Of a stretch of DNA of 64,000 nucleotides, positions 24,244 through 35,283 are shown in pieces (within the stretch, counting starts at the first letter, position 1; each line of letters opens with the position of its first letter). Location: the NCBI GenBank assembly GCA_945861275.1, contig CAMATZ010000012.1:51976-115975 (forward strand), read 5' to 3'. This DNA is from Bordetella parapertussis. Lineage in GTDB: Bacteria; Pseudomonadota; Gammaproteobacteria; Burkholderiales; SG8-41. The notes below the pieces were generated by a model. The model had not been told where the DNA came from. It ran no database searches and saw only the letters and a program-made list of their open reading frames with translations. A program made the translations under genes and the position numbers.

Positions 24244-24687
24244 CTATTCAGATACCCACCGGAAGTCGACAGTATTGAGCTTCGCTGCGCCGACAGCAAT
24301 GGTGCGTTTTTCTGCATTGCCTGCAAAGTTGGCGACGATTTGATATTTGCCCATCGGCAACTTTGTCAGAAACCACGGGCCGTTGGACATCGTATCCACA
24401 ATCGCCTTACCTGCTGTGTCAGTGATGGTGACCTTGACGTCGCTCACCCATTCGCCTGACTTGAGGGCGAACACAAGTTTGAGATTGAACTGGCCAGCCA
24501 TCGTATCGAGCCGGTCAATGGAGTCCAGTCCGACACCGCCCGAGACATAGGGCACGTTGCCGACCGCTTGAAAAATGGTTTCGCGGTTATCGGCGCTTGC
24601 GGTGGGCGCAAGCGATGCTGCACCCAGCACAAAAACCGCCAGGGTGCGCGCAAGTAATGGGTTCATCATGCCTGGAATTCGCTTCAT
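24244..24687 (-). CDS. secreted protein with carboxypeptidase-regulatory-like (Ig-type) domain
   Basis: A 147-residue protein from ATG 24687 (GGAGC upstream). It has a signal peptide through PTASA and a body reading FALKSGEWVSDVKVTITDTA, then GPWFLTKLPMGKYQIVANF. The order of a variable loop, xGPxFLxxLPxGxYxxxA and beta strands resembles the carboxypeptidase-regulatory-like fold. Probably periplasmic. A longer in-frame start at 24768 would disturb the signal peptide. Divergent from macA, with a shared operator-like motif between them. Confidence 0.65.
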   Translation of the reverse strand: MKRIPGMMNPLLARTLAVFVLGAASLAPTASADNRETIFQAVGNVPYVSGGVGLDSIDRLDTMAGQFNLKLVFALKSGEWVSDVKVTITDTAGKAIVDTMSNGPWFLTKLPMGKYQIVANFAGNAEKRTIAVGAAKLNTVDFRWVSE

Positions 24688-24797
24688 GTTATGTTGCTCC
24701 AAATTATGTTGAATAAATGATGCTTCCATCCGCACTGCCCACTGGTCTATTCGATCATTCGGATTCACTGCGGATTATCCACAGCTGCGCTACAAAT

Positions 24798-24817
24798 TCC
24801 GTGCGCTAACGTACGGA
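24798..24817. promoter_or_regulatory. shared 20-bp operator-like motif, copy b
   Basis: TCCGTGCGCTAACGTACGGA lies between divergent genes, 110 bp from the secreted protein start and 20 bp before the macA start. Confidence 0.6.
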
Positions 24818-24837
24818 GTGCTCTGTCGCAAGCAAGG

Positions 24838-26187
24838 ATGATTACGCCCCTACAGACCCCGTTCAGTTCATCCTTACAGATAGTGATTAAATCTTATAGA
24901 CCTCGGATCGCACGCATCGGACTTGTCATTGCCGTGGGCGTGTTGCTGGCGGGTGGCGGCTACTATGCGTGGCTAACAGCGTTTGGCCACGACAGCCCGG
25001 CCGACAGTCTCATTACTGCAGCGGCCCAGCGCGGGGACCTTGAAGATACGGTGACCGCGACCGGGACACTTCAGCCCAAGGAATTCGTCGACGTCGGCAC
25101 GCAAGTCTCGGGACAATTGAAAAAGCTGCTGGTGGAAATCGGCGACATTGTCAAGGCCGGGCAACTTCTTGCCGAAATCGACCCTTCAGTGTACCAGGCT
25201 AAAGTCGACGGCGATCGCGCGCAGTTGCTTAATCAGCGTGCGCAGCTTGCCGATCGCAGCGCTCAGATTGTGCTCGCCAAGCTGCAATTTGCCCGGCAAA
25301 GGAACCTCAGCCGCGAGAACGCAACGACCACCGACGCGTTGCAGAGTGCGGAGGCGACTCAGCAATCGGCGCTGGCTCAGGCGGATGCCATTCGAGCACA
25401 GATCAAGCAGACCGAATCGACCTTGCGCGGCGACGAGGCAAACCTCGGTTACACCAAAATCTACGCGCCGATTGCGGGTACTGTCGTTTCGCAGGCGGCA
25501 AAGCAGGGGCAGACCTTGAATGCCAACCAGCAGGCGCCCATAGTCATGCGCATCGCAAATCTTGAGACGATGACGGTGCAGGCCCAGGTTTCGGAAGCCG
25601 ATGTGCCCAAACTGCATATCGGCATGGACGTCTACTTCACCACACTGGGCGGGAGTAACCGCCGCTATTACGGGAAACTGCGCCAGATTCCACCCACGCC
25701 GACTGTCGTGAATAACGTGGTGCTCTACGACGCATTGTTCGATGTGGAAAATCCCAAGCAGGCGCTCATGACACAGATGACGGCGCAGGTATTCTTCGTT
25801 GCTTCCAGCGCAAAGAATGCAGTGCTGGTGCCGCTCACTGCGCTGCGTCCTGTGGTGGCGGAGGGGCGGCCGCGCGAGCCGCGCGGCGGCGCTGGGCCGG
25901 GCGTGGGCGCAGCGCGCAAGGGTGGGAGCGAGCGGGCCTCCGGCGTGGATACGCGCAGCCAGTACAGCAACGGACGTGCACTGGTTAGTGTGGTTGGCGC
26001 CGATGGCAAGGTCGCTGAGCGCGAGGTGAAAGTCGGCGTGATGAACCGGGTCTCCGCCCAAATCCTCTCCGGACTCGAGCCTGGCGAAAAGGTTGTGATT
26101 GGCACCAAGACGCCTGCCGCGGCTGCGCCGGCACAGAGCGGCAGCGCGCTGACGCCGAATGCTGCGAAGGGCGGTGGCCGCCCGTGA
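24838..26187 (+). CDS. macA: MacA-like periplasmic adaptor of an efflux pump
   Basis: A 449-residue membrane-fusion protein. An N-terminal membrane anchor ([19 protein letters not shown]) precedes the lipoyl-like hairpin halves ([21 protein letters not shown] and [13 protein letters not shown]). A long coiled-coil hairpin (about residues 120-200) and the beta-barrel region follow. The C-terminus has an unusual Arg/Gly-rich insert near residue 340. It overlaps macB by 4 bp (GTGA), so adaptor, ABC transporter and outer-membrane factor form one operon. Confidence 0.92.
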   Translation: MITPLQTPFSSSLQIVIKSYRPRIARIGLVIAVGVLLAGGGYYAWLTAFGHDSPADSLITAAAQRGDLEDTVTATGTLQPKEFVDVGTQVSGQLKKLLVEIGDIVKAGQLLAEIDPSVYQAKVDGDRAQLLNQRAQLADRSAQIVLAKLQFARQRNLSRENATTTDALQSAEATQQSALAQADAIRAQIKQTESTLRGDEANLGYTKIYAPIAGTVVSQAAKQGQTLNANQQAPIVMRIANLETMTVQAQVSEADVPKLHIGMDVYFTTLGGSNRRYYGKLRQIPPTPTVVNNVVLYDALFDVENPKQALMTQMTAQVFFVASSAKNAVLVPLTALRPVVAEGRPREPRGGAGPGVGAARKGGSERASGVDTRSQYSNGRALVSVVGADGKVAEREVKVGVMNRVSAQILSGLEPGEKVVIGTKTPAAAAPAQSGSALTPNAAKGGGRP

Positions 26188-28151
26188 CATCCGACCCGGC
26201 GCACGGGATGAGTGACAAGCCGCTGATAGAACTTGTCGATGTGACCAAGACCTACCGCAGCGGAGAACTCGACGTTGAAGTGCTCCATGGGGTCAGTTTA
26301 AAAATTTACGCGGGCGAGTTCCTCGCGATCATGGGCGCTTCGGGGTCGGGCAAATCCACGCTGATGAACATGATCGGATGCCTCGACCGGCCGACCAGCG
26401 GCACTTACCGCTTCATGGGCGAGGATGTCTCGGGCTTCGAGCGCGACCAGTTGGCACGCTTGCGGCGCGAGGCGTTCGGTTTCGTGTTCCAGAGCTACAA
26501 CCTGATCGGCACGGTATCCGCGCTGGAAAACGTCGAGGTGCCGGCGGTCTATTCCGGGATGCCGCCGGCGGAGCGCGCCAAGCGCGCAAAAGAATTGCTC
26601 GGCTCGCTGGGTCTGGGTGACCGGCTTGCGCACCGGCCCAGCCAGCTTTCCGGCGGCCAGCAGCAGCGCGTTTCGATTGCGCGCGCACTGATGAACGGCG
26701 GCCGCATTGTGCTGGCCGACGAGCCCACCGGCGCGCTCGACAGCAAAAGCGGTGTCGAGGTGATGGCGTTGTTGCAGGATCTGTCGCGCCGCGGGCACAC
26801 GGTCATCCTCATCACGCACGCGCCGGAGATTGCCGCGGTGGCGAAGCGCATCATCGAGATCAGGGACGGAAGCATTGTGAGCGATCCGGGCCCGCAGATG
26901 TCCGCTGGTCCAGCGGTGTCCGAAATCGCACCGTCTGCGGATGAAGGCGGCGCTTCCTTTGCCGGCGGGGCGTTTGAGGCGGCGAAGACGGCGGTGCGGG
27001 CGCTGCACGCCAATCTTTTCCGCACAGCGCTTACGCTGCTCGGTATCGTGATTGGGGTGGCCTCGGTGATAGCGATGCTCGCCATCGGCGACGGTGCCAA
27101 GCAACTCGTGCTTGACCGCATCAGCGCGATGGGCACCAACCTGCTGCTGATCCGCCCCGGCCCACCCACCCGCAGAGGTGTCGGTGGCGCGGTGGCTTCA
27201 CTGGTGCCGGACGACGCGGAGATGATAGCCGCGCTGCCTAACGTGCTGGCGGCAGTGCCCGAACTGGGGGGAAGCGTCACTGCACGCTTCGGCAATTCCG
27301 ACTATCAGACGCAGGCAACCGGGACTTCGGCGACTTTTCCAGTGGCGCGCAATTGGCCGGTCGGCAAGGGCGTATTTTTTTCTACGGCGGATGTCAAGAG
27401 TTATACCTCGGTGGTGGTGCTCGGCCAAACCGTCGCGGACAATCTTTTTCAGAAGGGTGTGGATCCCGTCGGGCAATACGTCGTGCTTAACAACGTGCTG
27501 TTTCAGGTCATTGGAGTGATGGCGGTGCGCGGCGCATCGCCGCAGGGGCAGGATCAGGACGACGTAGTGCTGGTGCCGTTAACGACGGGCGGCCTGCGCC
27601 TGTTCGGCCAGCGTTTTCTGCGTAACATCACGGTGGCGGTGGACGATGTTGAACGCATTGACGAAACGCAGGGTGCGGTGACGGCGCTGCTGCAATCGCG
27701 CCACCAAACTGTGGATTTCCAGATCCGCAACATGGCATCCATCCTGGAAACAGCCACCGAGACACAGGATACGCTGACCATTCTGCTGGGATCAATCGCG
27801 GCTATCTCGCTGGTGGTGGGCGGCATCGGCGTGATGAACATCATGCTGGTGAGCGTGACCGAGCGCACGCGTGAGATCGGCATCCGTATGGCCACCGGTG
27901 CGCGCATGAGGAATATCCTGCAGCAGTTTCTCACCGAGGCGCTGGTGGTGTCATTACTCGGCGGTGCGATCGGCGTGGCGGTGGGGCTGGGCGCAGCGGC
28001 GGTCATCGGCTATTTCGGAACCCCGGTCAAATACTCGCTGGGACCGGTGCTGCTTGCCTTCGGCTGTGCTTTCGCCACCGGACTCGTTTTCGGCTATATG
28101 CCGGCGCGCAAAGCAGCGCGCGTGGATCCGATCGTCGCATTGGCTACGTGA
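26184..28151 (+). CDS. macB: MacB-like ABC transporter (ATPase-permease fusion)
   Basis: A 655-residue MacB-type protein. The ATPase has Walker [10 protein letters not shown], signature [15 protein letters not shown] and Walker [14 protein letters not shown] linker leads to four membrane segments with a large periplasmic domain between TM1 (about residues 280-300) and TM2-4 (about 530-650), as in MacB. Relatives export macrolides, peptides or haem precursors; the cargo here is unknown. Start GTG 26184 overlaps macA, and a second start ATG 26209 ([13 protein letters not shown]) is possible. Confidence 0.95.
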   Translation: MTSDPAHGMSDKPLIELVDVTKTYRSGELDVEVLHGVSLKIYAGEFLAIMGASGSGKSTLMNMIGCLDRPTSGTYRFMGEDVSGFERDQLARLRREAFGFVFQSYNLIGTVSALENVEVPAVYSGMPPAERAKRAKELLGSLGLGDRLAHRPSQLSGGQQQRVSIARALMNGGRIVLADEPTGALDSKSGVEVMALLQDLSRRGHTVILITHAPEIAAVAKRIIEIRDGSIVSDPGPQMSAGPAVSEIAPSADEGGASFAGGAFEAAKTAVRALHANLFRTALTLLGIVIGVASVIAMLAIGDGAKQLVLDRISAMGTNLLLIRPGPPTRRGVGGAVASLVPDDAEMIAALPNVLAAVPELGGSVTARFGNSDYQTQATGTSATFPVARNWPVGKGVFFSTADVKSYTSVVVLGQTVADNLFQKGVDPVGQYVVLNNVLFQVIGVMAVRGASPQGQDQDDVVLVPLTTGGLRLFGQRFLRNITVAVDDVERIDETQGAVTALLQSRHQTVDFQIRNMASILETATETQDTLTILLGSIAAISLVVGGIGVMNIMLVSVTERTREIGIRMATGARMRNILQQFLTEALVVSLLGGAIGVAVGLGAAAVIGYFGTPVKYSLGPVLLAFGCAFATGLVFGYMPARKAARVDPIVALAT

Positions 28152-29599
28152 TGCGCTGTTGCATTGCATCGAATCGACGCACCGCGCAGGCCGCCTTCAC
28201 CGTGTTGCTGGTGGTGACCGTGTTTACGCTAGCCGGTTGCGCCATCACCGGCAAGTCCCCGCAGCGTCCGGCAATCGCGTCCAATATGCCAGGGTCTTGG
28301 GACGAGCGGGCACTTTCCGATGCAGCCGTGACTGCACCCGACTGGTGGCGCAGTTTCAACTCGCAGGAACTGTCGACTCTGATTGCTGCTGCGCTGGACG
28401 CCAATCCAGACCTGGTGATCGCCGCAGAGCGCGTGCGTCAGGCGGATGCTCAAGTGCGGATCGCGGGTGCATCACTGTTTCCCGAACTCAGCTTCGGCGC
28501 AGGCACTTCACGCCGCGCATCGCGCCCGGACGGCGGCGCCTGGGACCGTAGTGATGGGTCGAATGCCACCTTCAGCGCAAGCTATGAGCTCGACTTGTGG
28601 GGCCGCAACGCTGCAGGCGTGCGCGCCGCCCAGTCTTCGCTGCGCGCCAGCCGCTTTGATCTGGAAACGGTGCGGCTTACGCTGGTCACAGGTGTCGCCG
28701 GCGCCTATTTCCAGGTACTGTCGTTGCGCGGGCGTTTGCTGATAGCGCGTGAAAACCTCGTCATCGCGAATCGCGTATTTGTGGTGGTCGATGCCCGCGT
28801 ACGCTATGGCGCGGCTTCCGCGCTCGACCTCGCGCGCCAGCAGGCGGCGGTGCTTGGGCAACGCGCCGCTATCCCGCCGCTCGAACTGCAGGAACGTCAA
28901 ATGTTGTTCGCGCTCGCGCTGCTGTTGGGCAGGGCGCCGGAGGGATTCAATGCCGGCTTTAATGCGGCAGCCCCGGCCGCGGCATTGAAACTGACGGATC
29001 TGGCTGTGCCGCGCGTAGCGCCCGGACTTCCTGCGGATCTGCTGACGCGCCGGCCCGACCTTGCCAGTAGCGAGGCGCAACTGGCGGCCGCCAATGCCAA
29101 TGTCACTGCGGCGCGCGCTGCATTGTTGCCTGGAATTCAGCTCACCGGATCGGCAGGACTTGCGAGCAACGTGCTGCTCAATTTCCTGAATGCGCCCACT
29201 GCGGCATGGGCGCTCGGCGCTGCACTGGCGCAAACGATTTTCGACGGTGGCCGCCTGCGCAGCCAGGTCGATGTGGCAGCGTCACGCGAGCGTGAACTGG
29301 TCGAGAACTATCGAAAGTCCATTCTCGCTGCGCTGGCGGACGTCGAAGGCGCGCTGGCCGCCAGCAGCCGTACCGCGGACCAGGCGGTGCTGCAAGAGCA
29401 GATAGCGGAACAGGCACAGCGCGCGCTGCGGCTCGCAGAAATCCGCTACCGCGAAGGCGCTGATGATTTGTTGACCGTGCTTGACGCGCAGCGCACGCTG
29501 TTTCAGGCCCAGGATCAACTCGCACAGATCCGTTTGTCGCGGCTGCAAGCGTCGCTGGGCCTGTTCAAGGCGCTCGGCGGCGGGTGGAACAATAGTTAA
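28151..29599 (+). CDS. NodT-family outer-membrane efflux lipoprotein
   Basis: A TolC-like outer-membrane factor of 482 residues. The lipoprotein signal ends TVFTLAGC, with Cys as the acylation site. The two repeats of the family are visible ([39 protein letters not shown]), and the C-terminal repeat reads [22 protein letters not shown]. The start overlaps the macB stop (TGATG). It should complete the MacAB channel across the outer membrane. Confidence 0.93.
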   Translation: MRCCIASNRRTAQAAFTVLLVVTVFTLAGCAITGKSPQRPAIASNMPGSWDERALSDAAVTAPDWWRSFNSQELSTLIAAALDANPDLVIAAERVRQADAQVRIAGASLFPELSFGAGTSRRASRPDGGAWDRSDGSNATFSASYELDLWGRNAAGVRAAQSSLRASRFDLETVRLTLVTGVAGAYFQVLSLRGRLLIARENLVIANRVFVVVDARVRYGAASALDLARQQAAVLGQRAAIPPLELQERQMLFALALLLGRAPEGFNAGFNAAAPAAALKLTDLAVPRVAPGLPADLLTRRPDLASSEAQLAAANANVTAARAALLPGIQLTGSAGLASNVLLNFLNAPTAAWALGAALAQTIFDGGRLRSQVDVAASRERELVENYRKSILAALADVEGALAASSRTADQAVLQEQIAEQAQRALRLAEIRYREGADDLLTVLDAQRTLFQAQDQLAQIRLSRLQASLGLFKALGGGWNNS

Positions 29600-29618
29600 A
29601 CCCTACAGGTTGCTGCCG

Positions 29619-31988
29619 TTGCAAAACTCGAAATCTACTACGCTCACACCGCAACTGCTGCAGGCGATGGATGCGTATTGGCGCGCCGCCAACTATCTGT
29701 CGGTCGGCCAGATTTATCTTTACGACAATCCCATCCTCAAAAAGCCGCTCACGCTGTCACACATCAAGCCGCGGCTGCTCGGCCATTGGGGCACGACGCC
29801 GGGATTGAACTTCATCTACGTGCATCTGAACCGGGTCATCAAGGAACACGACCTTAACGTCATCTACATCACCGGGCCGGGTCACGGCGGTCCCGGGTTG
29901 GTCGCGAACGCATACCTCGAAGGGACATACAGCGAGGTCTATCCTGATATCGCGCAAGACGAGGACGGGATGCAGCGGCTGTTCAAGCAGTTCTCTTTCC
30001 CCGGCGGGATTCCGAGTCATGTGGCGCCAGAGACGCCGGGTTCGATTCACGAAGGCGGCGAGCTGGGTTACTCGCTGTCGCACGCTTTCGGCGCGGCGTT
30101 TGACAATCCCGACCTGCTCGTCGCCTGTGTCGTCGGCGATGGCGAAGCAGAGACCGGCCCATTGGCCACGGCGTGGCACTCGAATAAATTCCTCAATCCG
30201 GTCCACGACGGAGCCGTGCTGCCCATACTGCATCTGAACGGCTACAAGATCGCCGGCCCCACTATGCTGGCGCGCATTCCGCATGACGAACTGGAAGCAC
30301 TGTTTCGCGGCTACGGTTATACGCCGTACTTCGTCGAAGGCGATGACCCGGGCAAGATGCACCAACTGATGGCTGCCACCCTTGATGTGGTGGTAGCCGA
30401 CATCCGGCGCATTCAGCGCAATGCCCGCACCAGGGGATTCAAGGCACGGCCTCGCTGGCCCATGATTATCCTGCGCTCGCCAAAGGGCTGGACCGGCCCA
30501 AAGAGGGTGGATGGCAAACCCGCCGAAGGCACGTTCCGCTCCCACCAGGTGCCGATGGGTGACATGAGTCATCCGGGGCATGTGAAGATTTTGGAGAAGT
30601 GGTTGAAGAGTTATCGGCCGCGGGAGTTGTTCGACGCAGCGGGCAAGCTGCGTTCCGAACTCGCGGAATTGGCTCCGCAAGGCGAGCGTCGCATGAGCGC
30701 CAATCCCCATGCCAATGGTGGACTTCTGCTGCATGACCTGCGAATGCCGGATTTCCGCGACTATGCGGTCAAGGTGCCGAAGCCCGGCGGCGTGCACGGC
30801 GAAGCCACCCGCGTTCAGGGAGAGTTCATCCGCGATGTGATTAAATTCAACCCGGCCAATTTCCGCGTGTTCAGTCCGGACGAGACCACCTCGAACCGCT
30901 GGGGTGCCGTGTTCGAAGTGACGGACCGTTGTTCGACCGCGAAAATCATTCCCGGCGACGATCATGTCGCACCCGACGGCCGCGTGATGGAAGTGCTGAG
31001 CGAACACCAGTGCCAGGGCTGGCTCGAAGGTTACCTGCTCACCGGCCGTCACGGCTTCTTTTCATGCTACGAGGCGTTCATACACATCGTCGATTCGATG
31101 TTCAACCAGCACGCCAAATGGCTGGATGTCGCAGGCAGGATTTCGTGGCGCCGACCGATTGCGTCGCTTAACTATCTGCTGACATCGCATGTGTGGCGGC
31201 AGGATCATAACGGCTTCAGCCACCAGGACCCGGGCTTCATTGATGTCGTGGCAAACAAGAAGGCGGCGATCGTTCGCGTCTATCTGCCGCCCGATGCGAA
31301 CACGCTGCTCTGCGTAACGGATCACTGTCTGCGCAGCCGCAACTACGTCAACGTGATCGTGGCCGGCAAACAACCCTCGCCGCAGTGGCTCGACATGGAT
31401 GCCGCCATCAAACATTGCACTGCGGGCATTGGCATCTGGCCGTGGGCGAGCAACGATCAGGGCGGAGAACCGGATGTGATCATGGCGTGCGCCGGTGATG
31501 TACCCACGCTGGAAACTCTGGCCGCTGTCCACCTGCTGCGGCGGTATTTTCCCGAGCTGAAAGTCAGAGTGATCAACGTGGTGGACCTGATGAAGCTGCA
31601 GCCGCAAAGCGAGCACCCGAACGGCCTGAGCGACAAGGATTTCGACGTGCTTTTCACGACCGGAAAACCGATCGTCTTCGCCTATCACGGTTATCCAACC
31701 CTGATACATCGGCTCACCTATCGCCGCACCAACCACGGGAATCTCCACGTGCGCGGCTTCAAGGAAGAGGGCACAACTTCGACGCCGTTCGACATGGTGG
31801 TGATGAACGATCTCGACCGTTTTCATCTCGTCGCCGACGTGATCGATCGCGTGCCGGCCCTTGGCCCGCGCGCTGCCTACGCCAAGCAGGCCATCCGGGA
31901 CAAGCTCATCGAGCATAAGCAGTACATCGCGAAGCACGGCGAAGATATGCCGGAGATCCGCAACTGGAAATGGGGCGTAAAAAAGTGA
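29619..31988 (+). CDS. phosphoketolase (Xfp family)
   Basis: A thiamine-diphosphate phosphoketolase of about 789 residues that cleaves xylulose-5-phosphate or fructose-6-phosphate with phosphate to acetyl-phosphate. Family blocks are [58 protein letters not shown] and [10 protein letters not shown]. No ATG has a ribosome site near the right place; TTG 29619 gives a normal-length N-terminus. The gene starts 19 bp after the efflux operon and overlaps the phosphatase gene. Acetyl-phosphate from this enzyme can feed acetate kinase or phosphotransacetylase. Confidence 0.93.
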   Translation: MQNSKSTTLTPQLLQAMDAYWRAANYLSVGQIYLYDNPILKKPLTLSHIKPRLLGHWGTTPGLNFIYVHLNRVIKEHDLNVIYITGPGHGGPGLVANAYLEGTYSEVYPDIAQDEDGMQRLFKQFSFPGGIPSHVAPETPGSIHEGGELGYSLSHAFGAAFDNPDLLVACVVGDGEAETGPLATAWHSNKFLNPVHDGAVLPILHLNGYKIAGPTMLARIPHDELEALFRGYGYTPYFVEGDDPGKMHQLMAATLDVVVADIRRIQRNARTRGFKARPRWPMIILRSPKGWTGPKRVDGKPAEGTFRSHQVPMGDMSHPGHVKILEKWLKSYRPRELFDAAGKLRSELAELAPQGERRMSANPHANGGLLLHDLRMPDFRDYAVKVPKPGGVHGEATRVQGEFIRDVIKFNPANFRVFSPDETTSNRWGAVFEVTDRCSTAKIIPGDDHVAPDGRVMEVLSEHQCQGWLEGYLLTGRHGFFSCYEAFIHIVDSMFNQHAKWLDVAGRISWRRPIASLNYLLTSHVWRQDHNGFSHQDPGFIDVVANKKAAIVRVYLPPDANTLLCVTDHCLRSRNYVNVIVAGKQPSPQWLDMDAAIKHCTAGIGIWPWASNDQGGEPDVIMACAGDVPTLETLAAVHLLRRYFPELKVRVINVVDLMKLQPQSEHPNGLSDKDFDVLFTTGKPIVFAYHGYPTLIHRLTYRRTNHGNLHVRGFKEEGTTSTPFDMVVMNDLDRFHLVADVIDRVPALGPRAAYAKQAIRDKLIEHKQYIAKHGEDMPEIRNWKWGVKK

Positions 31989-32617
31989 TCGACCGGCGCA
32001 ACGTGCTCCCGCGCATTTACCTCGTCCGGCACGGCGAAACCGAGTGGTCGCTCTCGGGCCAATATACCGGTCGCACGGACATTCCATTGACCGCGCACGG
32101 CGAGAGCGCTGCACGGGAACTTGGACAGAGGCTCCGGGACATACCGCTCGCCCATGTGCTGACCAGCCCGCTGCTCCGCGCCCGGCAAACCTGTGCGCTG
32201 GCAGGGTTGACGCTGGTCGCCGAAATCGAGCCGGACCTGGCGGAGTGGGACTATGGTGACCACGAAGGACGCACCCCCAAAGACATTCTCGCTTCGCGAC
32301 CGGGCTGGAATCTCTTCCGGGACGGCGCCCCGCAAGGTGAAACGCCCGGCCAGGTTTCTACCCGTGCCGACCGTTTCATTGCCCGTCTACGCACTCTGAA
32401 TGGAGATGTCGCACTTTTCACACACGGCCACTTCGGCCGCGTCCTCGGCGCGCGCTGGATCGGGCTGCCCGTACGGCAGGCGCAGCATTTTCTGCTCAAC
32501 ACTGCTTCGCTCGGCGTTCTTTGTTATGAGCATGACTGCATCGACCAGCCTGCCATCGCTTTGTGGAACGCCGCCTCACACTTCTGGGCGGGCGCAGGTC
32601 CCGATCTGCCGAAGTAA
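31970..32617 (+). CDS. histidine phosphatase family protein
   Basis: A 215-residue phosphoglycerate-mutase-like phosphatase. [19 protein letters not shown] carries the catalytic [14 protein letters not shown] the second Arg and [16 protein letters not shown] the second His. Start ATG 31970 overlaps xfp by 19 bp; GTG 31985 would give a GTGA 4-bp overlap and is equally possible. Tight overlap with xfp suggests a role in sugar-phosphate turnover, but the substrate is not predictable. Confidence 0.88.
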   Translation: MGRKKVIDRRNVLPRIYLVRHGETEWSLSGQYTGRTDIPLTAHGESAARELGQRLRDIPLAHVLTSPLLRARQTCALAGLTLVAEIEPDLAEWDYGDHEGRTPKDILASRPGWNLFRDGAPQGETPGQVSTRADRFIARLRTLNGDVALFTHGHFGRVLGARWIGLPVRQAQHFLLNTASLGVLCYEHDCIDQPAIALWNAASHFWAGAGPDLPK

Positions 32618-32618
32618 A

Positions 32619-32717
32619 GTGAACCGCAGCCTCGTCGTGGCACTGCTGGTGGCTGCTGGCGGCGTCGCATTCGCTCTTGGCAAGGCCATCGAGGCGGTCG
32701 AAAAATCAGCGCGTTGA
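32619..32717 (+). CDS. 32-residue single-helix membrane peptide
   Basis: Frame from GTG 32619 right after the phosphatase stop. The first 19 residues form one helix (NRSLVVALLVAAGGVAFALG) and the tail is charged. The ribosome site is weak. It could be a real small protein of the xfp operon or chance. Confidence 0.4.
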   Translation: MNRSLVVALLVAAGGVAFALGKAIEAVEKSAR

Positions 32718-32850
32718 GGGCGAAATTTTGGCGGGGCCTGGCGAAAATTCACGCGGTTGACTGTTCGCTAATCCCGGGATAGCTTGCTGGTTGGTGAAAA
32801 ATGGTGTTTGAAATTCCTATACCCCGACTCTCCGCAGAATTGGACTTGTC

Positions 32851-34011
32851 TTGACGCCGGAATTCAGCGACGGCAACAAGCTGCAGTTGCTGTGCAATGG
32901 CACGGCGTACTTTCCGGCGTTGCAGCAGGCCATCGATGTGGCGAAGCTTGAAATCTACCTCGAGACCTACATTTTCCGTGATGACGAGACCGGGCAGGCT
33001 ATTGCGGCAGCGCTCGCGCGCGCAGCCGGGCGCGGTGTAGCTGTGCGCGTGCTGGTCGACGGTTTCGGCTGCAAGGACCATTTTGCGGAAATACGCGAGC
33101 GCCTGCTTGCGGCCAACGTCCGGGTGTTGGTCTACCGGCCCAGGATTTCGCCGTTGACCCTGCGGCGTAACCGCTTGCGCCGAATGCACCGCAAGCTGGC
33201 GGTTATCGACGCGCGCGTGGCCTTCATCGGCGGAATAAACATCATCGACGACATGGATACGCCTGGCGACAACCCGCCTCGCTACGACTATGCGGTGTGC
33301 ATCGAAGGGCCCTTGCTCGCGCCGATCACGCAGGAGGTCGAACGGTTGTGGAGCCGGGTCGCCTGGGCCAGCCTGCGGCGGCGCTGGCGTGCCAAGCGGA
33401 TTGCCGCGGTCGATGCAGCCCCGCGTGGCACTCAGCGCGCGGCCCTGGCGGTGCGTGACAATCTACGCCACCGCACCGACATCGAGGACGCCTATCTGGC
33501 GGCGATCGACAACGCGCGCACGGAAATCATCATCGCCAACGCCTATTTCTTCCCCGGCATGCGCTTCCGCCGTGCCCTGCTTGATGCAACCAGGCGAGGC
33601 GTGCGCGTGGTATTGCTGTTGCAGGGGCGGGTGGAATATTTTCTGCAGCATTACGCCGCGCGCGCCTTCTACGGCCCGCTGCTCGATGCCGGCGTCGAAA
33701 TATACGAATACAAGCGCAGCTTCATGCACGCCAAGGTTGCGGTGATCGACCAGCGCTGGTCCACGGTCGGATCAAGTAACATTGATCCGTTCAGCCTGCT
33801 GCTGGCGCGCGAAGCCAATATTGTTGTGGATGACCAGCCGTTCGCGCAGGAATTGCGGCGCAACCTGCAGCGGGACATGAATGCCGGCGCCATGATCGTA
33901 GCCAACACGGCCTGGCGCCAGCAACCCTGGCTGGAGCGGGCCTTGATCTGGGCCAGCTACAATTTTGCGCGGCTGCTGATGGGTTTTCTCGGATACGCCG
34001 ATAAGCAGTAA
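32851..34011 (+). CDS. clsB: cardiolipin synthase-like phospholipase D protein (ClsB type)
   Basis: A 386-residue protein with two PLD domains. The HKD-type motifs are RMHRKLAVIDARVAFIGG (about residue 115) and FMHAKVAVIDQRWSTVGSSN (about residue 290); both keep His, Lys and Asp. ClsB-type enzymes make cardiolipin from phosphatidylglycerol or phosphatidylethanolamine at the inner membrane. There is no N-terminal membrane anchor, matching ClsB over ClsA. Start is TTG 32851. A terminator hairpin follows. Confidence 0.88.
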   Translation: MTPEFSDGNKLQLLCNGTAYFPALQQAIDVAKLEIYLETYIFRDDETGQAIAAALARAAGRGVAVRVLVDGFGCKDHFAEIRERLLAANVRVLVYRPRISPLTLRRNRLRRMHRKLAVIDARVAFIGGINIIDDMDTPGDNPPRYDYAVCIEGPLLAPITQEVERLWSRVAWASLRRRWRAKRIAAVDAAPRGTQRAALAVRDNLRHRTDIEDAYLAAIDNARTEIIIANAYFFPGMRFRRALLDATRRGVRVVLLLQGRVEYFLQHYAARAFYGPLLDAGVEIYEYKRSFMHAKVAVIDQRWSTVGSSNIDPFSLLLAREANIVVDDQPFAQELRRNLQRDMNAGAMIVANTAWRQQPWLERALIWASYNFARLLMGFLGYADKQ

Positions 34012-34014
34012 ACC

Positions 34015-34045
34015 CCGGGCTGGTCTGCGGCGGCCCGGCTTTTTT
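34015..34045 (+). terminator. intrinsic terminator after clsB
   Basis: CCGGGC (34015-34020) pairs with GCCCGG (34033-34038) and is followed by CTTTTTT. This closes the xfp-phosphatase-clsB unit. Confidence 0.7.
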
Positions 34046-34387
34046 GCATCTTTGCCGCGCGTCAGTCCGTGGCAATCGCCACGGCCATTGCGAATGCAGC
34101 GCAATAAGGCGCGTTCGAGACCGGAAAGCTTTCCTTTAACCTAGAAACGGCAGTTGACCGCTCGCGATGCTACCAACCTCTTGATGGCCTTATAGTTTTT
34201 CATGCTATCAACGATCACCCGTTTGGTGACAGCGCTACGGGGCGGATCGCACGGTTCTGGCGGCCTCATTTGTCAACTGAGGCGGCGTTGCAACTCCTTG
34301 GAATGGAACAACCATTCCGCGTCGTCGCGCCTTGCCCTGCACCCCCATAACCGCACGCTCCACCACGTCCAACTACCGTTTCTAGGT
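34046..34387. other. intergenic stretch with two small hairpins
   Basis: No gene is supported here. Two perfect hairpins are visible: GCCTCA/TGAGGC at 34263-34283 and GGAATGG/CCATTCC at 34300-34318. A downstream terminator role for the minus-strand entericidin gene is possible, but neither has a T-run. Confidence 0.4.
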
Positions 34388-34522
34388 TTAACGCGCGGCC
34401 TTGTCCTGAATCTTTTCGCCGCCCCGCTCAATGTCTCGTCCAACGCCTGACATCGTATTGCAACCTGTGATCGTGCCCAACATGCCCAACAACAACAGAG
34501 TCGCCAAGATTCTTTGCAGCAT
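34388..34522 (-). CDS. entericidin A/B family lipoprotein
   Basis: A 44-residue lipoprotein from ATG 34522 (GGAGA 7 bp upstream). The signal MLQRILATLLLLGMLGTITGC ends at the lipobox Cys. The mature peptide NTMSGVGRDIERGGEKIQDK is the entericidin pattern of a short amphipathic helix. In E. coli entericidins are a stress-induced envelope pair of antidote and toxin. No partner is adjacent here. A frame extending to 34588 is not needed. Confidence 0.9.
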   Translation of the reverse strand: MLQRILATLLLLGMLGTITGCNTMSGVGRDIERGGEKIQDKAAR

Positions 34523-34641
34523 GATATTTCTCCAGTGAGTGAAACCACACAAAAAACGGCCAATGCGATTAAATCTGGACACTGTCACCTGCCCGGCAAA
34601 GGGCTTGGTGACGGCATCCTGTAGTCAAAGTCTTATCGGGG

Positions 34642-35217
34642 CTATTTGGCTTGAACCAAGATGTCATTTCTGACCGAGGTTACGCCCTTGGTATCGCGCG
34701 CAAGCCTGGCGGCCTGGTCTGATTCAGCCGTGCTCCTGGCGTTGCCGCTCAGCGTCACAGCACCCTTGTCGTCGGTATCGACCTTGATACGCATCGCGCT
34801 GACCTGCTTGTCCTTCGCGAATTCAGCTTTGATCTTGGTGGTGATCATTGCGTCGCCGACGTTTTCCTTGACGCTTGCCGTCACCGATTTCTTACCGCCG
34901 GTGTCGCCGACCACTATATTGTTAGTGACCGAGGTCACGCCTTTAGTCTCGCGCGCAATCTTCTCGGCTTGGTCGGACTCGGCCTTGCTCCCGGCGTTGC
35001 CGGTCAATGTGACAACGCCTTTGTCGTCGGTATTGACATGCATATTTCTCGCTTTGACCCACCTGTCCTTCACGAAGGCTGCTTTAATCTTGGTGGTGAT
35101 CGCTGCGTCGCCGACGTTTTCCTTGGCGCTTTGGGTCATCGATTTCTCGGCAGCGTAGCCTGCCACAGGCGCGAGCAGCGCGCTGATTATCAGTGTTGTT
35201 GCTAGTATTGTATTCAC
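34642..35217 (-). CDS. periplasmic protein with two BON domains (OsmY-like)
   Basis: A 191-residue protein with a signal peptide ending PVAGYA-AEK. Two BON repeats (about residues 35-105 and 115-185) each follow the pattern DAxITTKIKAxFxKD, VNTDDKGVVTLTGNAGSKAE, and AxxxTKGVTSVxNxI. OsmY-type proteins are osmotically induced periplasmic chaperones or lipid binders. It lies between entericidin and a CsbD gene, all on the minus strand, so it belongs to a stress block. Confidence 0.92.
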   Translation of the reverse strand: MNTILATTLIISALLAPVAGYAAEKSMTQSAKENVGDAAITTKIKAAFVKDRWVKARNMHVNTDDKGVVTLTGNAGSKAESDQAEKIARETKGVTSVTNNIVVGDTGGKKSVTASVKENVGDAMITTKIKAEFAKDKQVSAMRIKVDTDDKGAVTLSGNARSTAESDQAARLARDTKGVTSVRNDILVQAK

Positions 35218-35259
35218 GATAGGCCTCTCTAAAATTGAAAATGTTTACTGCTTGATTTA

Positions 35260-35280
35260 ACAGCCGGTCTTTCCGGCTGT
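35260..35280 (-). terminator. hairpin after the second CsbD gene
   Basis: ACAGCCGG and CCGGCTGT form an 8-bp stem with a 5-nt loop just past the csbD-like stop, on the minus strand. Only two T residues follow, so it is at best a weak terminator. Confidence 0.45.
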
Positions 35281-35283
35281 GCT

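Noticed and set aside
29757..32114. Long minus-strand frames of 431 and 350 codons opposite the phosphoketolase
   Set aside because: Antisense shadows; the plus strand encodes conserved phosphoketolase blocks throughout.
32751..32790. Possible ninth copy of the 20-bp operator-like motif before clsB
   Set aside because: Only a CTGTTCGCTA half resembles the motif; the second half does not match.
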